Below are positions 57,990 to 64,000 of a stretch of DNA of 64,000 nt, in pieces. This DNA comes from Plasmopara viticola. Taxonomy: Eukaryota > Oomycota > Peronosporomycetes > Peronosporales > Peronosporaceae. Under the pieces are notes generated by a model. That model had not been told where the DNA came from. It saw only the letters and a program-made list of their open reading frames with translations, and did not search any database. Location: contig MBPM02000006.1 of the NCBI GenBank assembly GCA_001695595.3, positions 124,001 to 188,000 of the forward strand, in the 5' to 3' direction. The number at the start of each line of letters is the position of its first letter. Position 1 is the stretch's first letter. Both the position numbers and the translations under genes were made by a program.

Positions 57990-60900
57990 TCATAGCCAAG
58001 CTCGCAAAACCACACGAACCGTTCGCATCTTCTCCCTACCTTTCGACCTCTCGTCGATCAATTGACCTTTGCCCGTACTAGGTAATGTCGCTTTTCCAGC
58101 TGTCGCAGCCATTGTACCACTCTTTAAATGGCATTGGACTTGTACCTCGACCCACTGTGAATCGTACAGCGCACTGGAACAGTCAATCGTAATTGGGCAC
58201 CCAGGAATCGTGGTCGTGTTGAATCGTGGTGGGTGACACGTCACTTGAATCGTCACTTGCTGGCCAGCCACGATTGACCCACGGGACGGGTCGAGTGTAA
58301 AGAATTTGGTATTGGGCGAGTTGGGATCGAGATGGAGCTCAAAGGAACCAATGACTCCATTTGCAGTACCACCTTCGCATGTATGATCGGTACCACCGAT
58401 CAGGAACGCTCTTGTCCTGGAAGTGGGTACAGTGTCGGGGTGGAGAGATCCTGATGGCGGTGCAAATGTGATGCGCACTGTTGGCGCTGGTTTACGTAAC
58501 TCGGTCGCTACTAACTCGGTAAGTTCACTCGTCTCAAATTGCGGTAAGGCTAAAGGTGGTGGCAACTCGAAAAGGTCTTCATCCAGCGGCAAAAGGGACA
58601 ATGGTACATTATGAACCGATGATGGTGGTACACTGGTTAATTCTGCAAAAGGATCATAGACGTATAGCTCATTCTCCCAGCAGCGTCCAGAGACCGTAAG
58701 GATACGTGACCCCATGTTTGGAGTCAAGGTTTCGAGGCGGTACTTTTGACAATAGTGCCTTGTTGTTTCCCGATCGGGTTGGAACACGACGTGCACGACT
58801 ACCGATTCATTGGCACCAAGTGTACCACGACTTGGAAAAAACGTATACACGGGTACACCCATCCAGGTGTTTTGCTTCGACAAGGCCTCATCAAGTGGTA
58901 CAATTGAAAATGGTACTGGCACTGGACTCTGATTCGTCACGATCAAGTCTCGAACGTGCCGTGTGTGAGCTAAAACGTCCAAGAACTCCACCTTCTCGGA
59001 AGGAGATATCGACACAAGGGGTTCCATCCCTGTACCACACAAGTGTACGCGAATCGTTCCTCCACGAGCGGCAAAGTCCACGTCTTCATCGTACCGTTTT
59101 GGTACCAGTGGTGTAAAGGCAATTGAAAGCACTCGGGTGGTACTCGACACTGCACGGAACGTGCCAATAAATTGGAAAGCCCCATGAACATGCAACGGAT
59201 AGGCCCGCAAGTCGCTCTTTCCAGGCCACGTCGATTCGAAACACACGTCTTGCTTGACAGTGTGGCCAATGGCAACATGGCCAAAGTCCACGATACGTCG
59301 AGAGGGCACCACCCCAAGTGGTACCACCGTGGTGTGTACCGTCAAGGCTTGAAGTGGCACACCTTTCTTCTCGGGTTGAAAGCATACAATGGTCCACGTA
59401 TGGTACCACTTCGGATCGGTAGACTCGTCAGAAGAAAGCACGGCCGCGTCTATGCCGGTACCCACACAGGACGGTGGTACATGACCCAGCGCTTCCGTGG
59501 GTCGAAACGCAAGTTCCACGCGACGCGTTGCTTGAGGTGCCAAGGACACGACAAGGGGCGAGAGCGTAAGAAAAGGTGCGGCGTCGAATGGTACATGAAA
59601 GGCCACGCTCTGAGGCTCGTCGTTGGAGCGATTGGTGACGAAAACATGGCACGTTTGCACGTGATCCACAGACGTGGCTCCAAAACGAAGGACCGTGTGG
59701 GAAAAGTGGATGTGGCTCAAGACCCCAAGTCCGGTACATGGCATGTGGTACACTTGGTGAAACGTGGACGACACGAGTGTCAAGTGTGCCGTGGATGTGG
59801 GTACAGTATTGGACACGAGCTTCCCTGGCGTCGTTGGCAGGTACACGAGACGTACCACTCGTTTTTCGTGAGGCAGTAAGGTCAGTACCACGTCGCTATC
59901 AACGGGTGTGACATCGATTGGGCACGACGTCAAGTGCATCCGTTGCGTCAATTGGCCCATGTTAGTGAGGACAAGGTCTTGTTGGACGCCGTGGCCGACA
60001 CAACACGTGCCGAACTCGAGCGTTTGCGAGGATGTACCGGCACTTTGGACGTGTACCACTGTGGTACTGACGCGGGCCACGACAAACACGACCAGTGGTA
60101 CAGGAGAAGGTGCGGGGACCTTGATTTGGATTGGTACACATACCAGGCCAAGGTGGTGGGACCCGTACCCACCGTGTTCAATGGCCTGCCACATGGTTTC
60201 TTGCGGACAAAAGGTGACGTGTACCACAATGGTTGCTTCGTCTAATGCTTTAGCAGCTTGAAGCAAGCGAGAGGTTGGCTGAACCTGGAGAAATTTGCGG
60301 AGTGGCTTGGGTACACGAGTGTGGATGGTACCAGCCACTTGACCTCGATTGTGCACGACAAAGTGATGTCGATAGCGTTGGCCATACGCACAACAGTGAA
60401 AATTGAGCGACGTGGGCGCAACCGAGACGGGATAAGGCGTGGCACGACCAGACACGGCAAGGGGCATGGCACGCAACTTGGCCATGGCAAACGAAAGTTG
60501 GAGCGGGTAGTGTACCAGTTGCATGGCACGCGTGGGTACAAACGTCAACGAGATGGTACTGGTGCCATACGGGGCAACAAAACCTTGTTTGGGAAATTGA
60601 AGAAAGGGCGTGTTATCAGTGACTGTACCATCGATGGACTCATAGACACGGCACAGTAAAGCGCGCTCTTCTGGTGCCAATGAATCGGTACTTTCATTCT
60701 CAATCGATTGGATCAGGTCCAAGCTCGTACGAGCGGGCACGTCACTCATCACAAGTGTTCCATCACGCGTGGTACCCTCTTGATTGTCAAGACATGCCAG
60801 CTTTTCTAGCATTTCAATAGTTACTTCCACGTCACTCTCATTTTTAATAACCTCCACCACTTTATCTTTTCCCGTACATCCAACACTAGTCAAAGCACTT

Positions 60901-61679
60901 AGATAGTACTCGAATGGCAACGCACCTTCGTTCTTGACAAGCACATCGACTCGCGTTCGTTCCCCCGCGACAATGTCGGGAAACTCGACCAGGTCTGGTT
61001 GCAACGTTGGAAGTGCTTTTTTACAAGTACAGTGCATGGGCACGTCAAGTGTACCCATTGGAGACGCCACCACCAACGTCGTGACTAGATCCTTTTCTTC
61101 TCGACCCGTAAACGTAATGGTCACGGTACAGCTCGATCCTGCCGCCATGCGACCTGGTTTCTCATACACGACATGGAACAAGTCCACGACATTGGGATCC
61201 ATTGGTAATAGACGAAAGGAGGCAAAGGTCGGAGACACATTCGTGAGCGTCCACGAGAGCTTTGCGTCGCGATGGAGCTCGAAATCTTTCCACCACAGCA
61301 CGGATGGAGTCGCTACGAACGGCTGGCTCGCCTCTTGTCGATGGCCTTGCCTCCTCTCCTCGTTCACAATGACTGGCAGCTTGAGTCCTTGGTGTTGCAT
61401 GGTATCCTGAAACTTAATATCTTGTAAAACCCCATCATCTCGACGTCGGAACCGCCTTCCCGGCTTGACTGCAGCGACACTTGCGTTCAACCGCTCGTCC
61501 TGGCCTTCTCGATCCGTTGCAAGTGGCACAGTTCCTTTCAATCGTCGCGTCTCGACAGGATCGTGGTGCCAGGGTCGGTCCTTCGAGTCGCTTGTGCGTT
61601 CCATTGCCGGCACGATGAGTGGTACGTTGTGCCATACGACCCCAACGCGAAGCGTCAGGGTGCCACATATAGGGTACAA
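57990..61679 (-). CDS. Large ASH/MSP-domain protein, flagellar-associated (CFAP74/Hydin type)
   Basis: A single intronless frame of 1229 residues (1204 if ATG 61604, MERTSDSKD, is used). After a basic N-terminal region it consists of repeated immunoglobulin-like ASH units. Typical features are strings such as LVEFPDIVAGERTRVDVLVKN, VDFGHVAIGHTVKQDVCFES and LRFGATSVDHVQTCHVFVTN, each with the pattern hydrophobic-[DE]-F-G-x-V-x-x-G ... V-x-[LV]-x-N. These domains occur in Hydin, CFAP74, CFAP47 and related axonemal proteins, where they hold central-pair or dynein structures. The exact orthologue is not settled. The intact frame suggests that the organism keeps flagella. Its start is only 53 bp (or 128 bp) from the stop of the zinc-finger gene upstream on the same strand. 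Confidence 0.72.
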   Translation of the reverse strand: MYPICGTLTLRVGVVWHNVPLIVPAMERTSDSKDRPWHHDPVETRRLKGTVPLATDREGQDERLNASVAAVKPGRRFRRRDDGVLQDIKFQDTMQHQGLKLPVIVNEERRQGHRQEASQPFVATPSVLWWKDFELHRDAKLSWTLTNVSPTFASFRLLPMDPNVVDLFHVVYEKPGRMAAGSSCTVTITFTGREEKDLVTTLVVASPMGTLDVPMHCTCKKALPTLQPDLVEFPDIVAGERTRVDVLVKNEGALPFEYYLSALTSVGCTGKDKVVEVIKNESDVEVTIEMLEKLACLDNQEGTTRDGTLVMSDVPARTSLDLIQSIENESTDSLAPEERALLCRVYESIDGTVTDNTPFLQFPKQGFVAPYGTSTISLTFVPTRAMQLVHYPLQLSFAMAKLRAMPLAVSGRATPYPVSVAPTSLNFHCCAYGQRYRHHFVVHNRGQVAGTIHTRVPKPLRKFLQVQPTSRLLQAAKALDEATIVVHVTFCPQETMWQAIEHGGYGSHHLGLVCVPIQIKVPAPSPVPLVVFVVARVSTTVVHVQSAGTSSQTLEFGTCCVGHGVQQDLVLTNMGQLTQRMHLTSCPIDVTPVDSDVVLTLLPHEKRVVRLVYLPTTPGKLVSNTVPTSTAHLTLVSSTFHQVYHMPCTGLGVLSHIHFSHTVLRFGATSVDHVQTCHVFVTNRSNDEPQSVAFHVPFDAAPFLTLSPLVVSLAPQATRRVELAFRPTEALGHVPPSCVGTGIDAAVLSSDESTDPKWYHTWTIVCFQPEKKGVPLQALTVHTTVVPLGVVPSRRIVDFGHVAIGHTVKQDVCFESTWPGKSDLRAYPLHVHGAFQFIGTFRAVSSTTRVLSIAFTPLVPKRYDEDVDFAARGGTIRVHLCGTGMEPLVSISPSEKVEFLDVLAHTRHVRDLIVTNQSPVPVPFSIVPLDEALSKQNTWMGVPVYTFFPSRGTLGANESVVVHVVFQPDRETTRHYCQKYRLETLTPNMGSRILTVSGRCWENELYVYDPFAELTSVPPSSVHNVPLSLLPLDEDLFELPPPLALPQFETSELTELVATELRKPAPTVRITFAPPSGSLHPDTVPTSRTRAFLIGGTDHTCEGGTANGVIGSFELHLDPNSPNTKFFTLDPSRGSIVAGQQVTIQVTCHPPRFNTTTIPGCPITIDCSSALYDSQWVEVQVQCHLKSGTMAATAGKATLPSTGKGQLIDERSKGREKMRTVRVVLRAWL

Positions 61680-61732
61680 GGTCCATTACACTCAATTGCT
61701 ACTACACTACATTGCTAGGTCGAGCATCCCCG

Positions 61733-63392
61733 CTACAACGACAAGGACGGCAAGCCCGTCTCCGATTCGACAGAGTCCAGCTCACTCTTGCCATGCCCTG
61801 CTTTCGACTCGTCGGACTGAAGCAAGTCGTCCAGAGCAGCACACGTCAAGAGCGGGTCGGGACTGGCCGTGGCAGTGTGCCACTCCCCGTCGGGTCCAGC
61901 CCAGGGCAAAAAGGGTTCCGGGTGCCCGTCCCACGGCACGGCCCGTTTCACTTGGTACGGCAAGGACGCGTCGCGTGGGTACTCTAAAGTATCCACAAAA
62001 GGCGCCGACGGATACTCCGGCAAACCCGGCGACGTCATCTGGGCCATGGACATTTTCTCCAAATGCGTCGATAAATGCCCCGCCTCGTGCCGCCACTCGT
62101 CCCGTCCCGTAAGCGGCAAGGCCGGTAATCCCCCTTCCGCTTCGGGTTCCGTCAAGCCCGGAGTATCCGTCGACGAATCCAAGAGTTTGAAACAATCCAT
62201 GCCCACGGGCATCAACGCAGCGTCCAGCGTCAAAGGGTACGACGGCGGGGTACACGAAAAATCCGACAACTCTGTCTCGTCGATTGCGAGGACGGATAAA
62301 ATCTCGCGATCCAGCACGTGCTCGTCACTGGAGCCTGCCACGGGCCACGCCGTTGCTGCGCGCGGTGGCGCGTCAAGGCTCGTGAACGGAGGCTCGACGC
62401 TTGTCACGGAAGCATCTACAGGATGCACAAAAGCTTGAGACGGCGACGTTGCAAGAGGATCCGATACGGTCTCGGATTTTGAGCGAATTTTCGGTCTCGT
62501 CGCTCGTGGCGTCACCACGCGACGCGTGCGCACGCGTGGCGTCGTGCCGAGCGCGCGCAGGGCCGTGGCCGTGGCGGTGAGGAGCGGTACGGGCTCGGAA
62601 TGCGAGCGGGACCGCTGGGCCGTGGGGTACACGGGGCTACGAAAATCCATCGCCGACATGCGGGGGGTCCTCGACGCCATCAAGGGCGGGTCGGGTCGCA
62701 GCGCCATGGCCGGGCGAATGGCAATGGTCCGTGGGGCATTGGGGAGCGGCAAGAAGAAGGTTTCGACCTGGAAGGAGGCAGAGCGAGCTCAGCGAGGATG
62801 TGACAGGGTCGTACACTATCTAGAAGAGAGAGAGAGAGAGAGTTGCGCCACCTGATTTTCCTTCTTCTCTTGGGCTTCTGCTTGTGCCAATTCGGGGTGT
62901 TTGAGCCGTTCGTGGTGGATTAACGACCCTTCCGACCCGTACGCCTAGATTTTGGATAAAAAGAAATCAATGTCGGTGAAGGGGGGGGGGTATGAAAATC
63001 TAGCGTCTGAAGCCTTCTTCTTACCTTGGCGCAATGTTGCGCCGAGCATTTGAATTTGCGGTCAATCTCGACGGCGGATCGTCGCCGTCGTTTCTTGCGA
63101 CTCGTTGACGGGAGCCTGGTCGTTGGGTCGAGCCGCGCGGCGTTTTTTGGCGCGTCTTGGGGCTACAAGAACATTTCTCTGCAAGTGAGCGTGGATTCTC
63201 GGGGGATTTTCTACTTGGATTTTCAAAAGAAAAGGCTCGTACGGGCGTTGGGGATGCCATTTTGTTCGCACGCTGTGGCCTCGGGACGTCGATGAGGGCG
63301 CGATCGTGCTCGCGACGGGGTGCCAGCGCCTCGGCCTTGGCCTGCATGACGGGCTCGCCGGGGCAAGGAAAAGCGGGTACTTCTCTTGCCAT
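61733..63392 (-). CDS. Single C2H2 zinc-finger protein with long disordered tail
   Basis: Four exons, 63392-63243, 63162-63025, 62944-62852 and 62767-61733, join in phase 0 with GT-AG introns of 80, 80 and 84 bp to give 471 residues. The zinc finger spans the exon 2/3 junction: FKCSAQHCAK then AYGSEGSLIHHERLKH, giving C89-x4-C94-x12-H107-x4-H112. A basic KKRRR stretch just before it may be a nuclear signal or DNA contact. The rest is Pro/Ser/Thr-rich and later acidic, likely disordered. The long last-exon frame starts with TTG when taken alone and is not a gene by itself. Intron 3 carries a (GA)n microsatellite and intron 2 a run of ten G on the plus strand. Function beyond nucleic-acid binding is unknown. 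Confidence 0.8.
62821..62842. repeat. (GA)n microsatellite
   Basis: An imperfect AG-dinucleotide run of about 20 bp lies in intron 3 of the zinc-finger gene. It acts as a pyrimidine tract on the coding strand. Confidence 0.85.
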
Positions 63393-63577
63393 CTGTATAC
63401 GTCTCTTCAACGTTGAAAGGTGACAGGTACTGAGATAAGACCAACTATGGTCATAATATAGTACGAGGTCGAGTAGTACATGGCTGTGCCACTTTCCGTT
63501 TAGTACTCCTATCCTGAATAGTACGCTGTAGGTCCTATACTTGTTTCCTCTGCGGTGGTTTTTTGCCGTCTCTCTAT

Positions 63578-64000
63578 ATGGAGATAATAGCAGTCTACCC
63601 ATGGTGGCAACTCGTTGGAGACGACGAAGACGAGAGCGAAGGCGTGGTGCTTCGTTGCATGGAGTTTGTGCTCGCCGAAACGAATGCCTATTATGCGCAG
63701 AAACGCTTGGCGCAGAAGCTCGTGCAATACGTGAGTACCCAAGTGGTACACGACGTCATGGACGTCGTGTACGCAGCGACAATGCAAGGGGAAGAAAGAA
63801 TGGAAAAGCATGTTTTTGATCTAGAACGAATGCCACCGAAGACTTGGACCGACCGGCACGCAGTGCACAGTGTACCAAGTCGACACGCGGTGCCGAGCAC
63901 GGTACCATTCCCTGCGGTACGTGAGGAGACGAACTCACCGGATAAAGGACGATCGGGGATGCGGAAAACGAAGCGGGTAGTAGGTATACTATACACGACA
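63578..64000 (+). CDS. Start of an unknown conserved-looking gene, runs off the right edge
   Basis: From ATG 63578 (MEIIAVYPWWQLVGDDEDE) the frame stays open for 141 codons to the window end. An acidic start is followed by a helical region (YYAQKRLAQKLVQYVSTQVV), then ERMPPKTWTDRHAVHSVPS and a proline/basic tail. A GTGAGT donor-like site inside (about 63731) could open an intron, but reading through is uninterrupted. The pattern of a helical domain followed by PP-x-x-W/D-x-W-A-like text faintly recalls C2orf81-type ciliary proteins; this is weak. Head-to-head with the zinc-finger gene, about 185 bp apart. Confidence 0.5.
   Translation, partial: MEIIAVYPWWQLVGDDEDESEGVVLRCMEFVLAETNAYYAQKRLAQKLVQYVSTQVVHDVMDVVYAATMQGEERMEKHVFDLERMPPKTWTDRHAVHSVPSRHAVPSTVPFPAVREETNSPDKGRSGMRKTKRVVGILYTT

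Noticed and set aside
61733..62752. A stand-alone 339-residue protein
   Set aside because: It begins with TTG, and a good acceptor lies just upstream. It is the last exon of the zinc-finger gene.
63021..63602. A 193-codon frame across the zinc-finger exons
   Set aside because: It leaves the true frame after exon 1 (63243), runs through an intron, and reads exon 2 out of phase, which destroys the zinc finger.

Overview
The window looks like nuclear DNA of a plant-pathogenic oomycete. The evidence is a Crinkler (CRN) effector with LFLAK and HVLVxxP motifs, short GT-AG introns (55-85 bp) with CTAAY-type branch sites, an expanded three-repeat Myb family, Copia and Ty3 debris, and AT-rich gene-poor gaps between GC-rich genes. 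A long intact ASH-domain protein of the flagellar type hints at a species that still makes flagellate zoospores (inference). The species cannot be named from this sequence alone.

Layout. 1-3027: a head-to-head pair, the MutL-type mismatch repair gene PMS1 (minus, runs off the left edge) and a mitochondrial acyl-CoA thioesterase (plus). 3028-12743: a long gene-poor stretch with repeats and relics. 12744-14870: an ABCG half-transporter (minus). 15894-19040: dead Copia and Ty3 fragments. 21824-24208: ribonucleotide reductase large subunit. 43926-52000: an MFS sugar transporter, a secreted two-domain FKBP and two tandem three-repeat Myb genes. 57990-64000: an ASH-domain protein, a C2H2 zinc-finger gene that I reassembled from four exons, and the start of a gene that leaves the window.

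The main result is at 25093-43418: a complete Polinton/Maverick element of 18,326 bp. Both ends start 5'-AGTAGTATGACATG, about 155 bp of terminal inverted repeat can be aligned by eye, and the element is flanked by a perfect 6-bp target duplication, GACGTA. It carries decayed genes for major and minor capsid proteins, adenain-like protease, packaging ATPase, S74-type spike, retroviral-type integrase and protein-primed DNA polymerase B, plus several unknowns. Two features stand out. First, an intact 517-codon CRN effector gene lies inside the element, about 180 bp from its right terminus. Second, the element sits in the middle of a host open reading frame, and collapsing the element plus one target copy joins the two halves in frame. 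Both host halves and the CRN are open while almost every viral gene is broken.

A 326-bp SINE-like retroposon with its own target duplication has inserted into the Polinton, and a second copy lies at 53149. Exon structures for PMS1, the thioesterase, both Myb genes and the zinc-finger gene were derived by hand from reading frames and splice signals.
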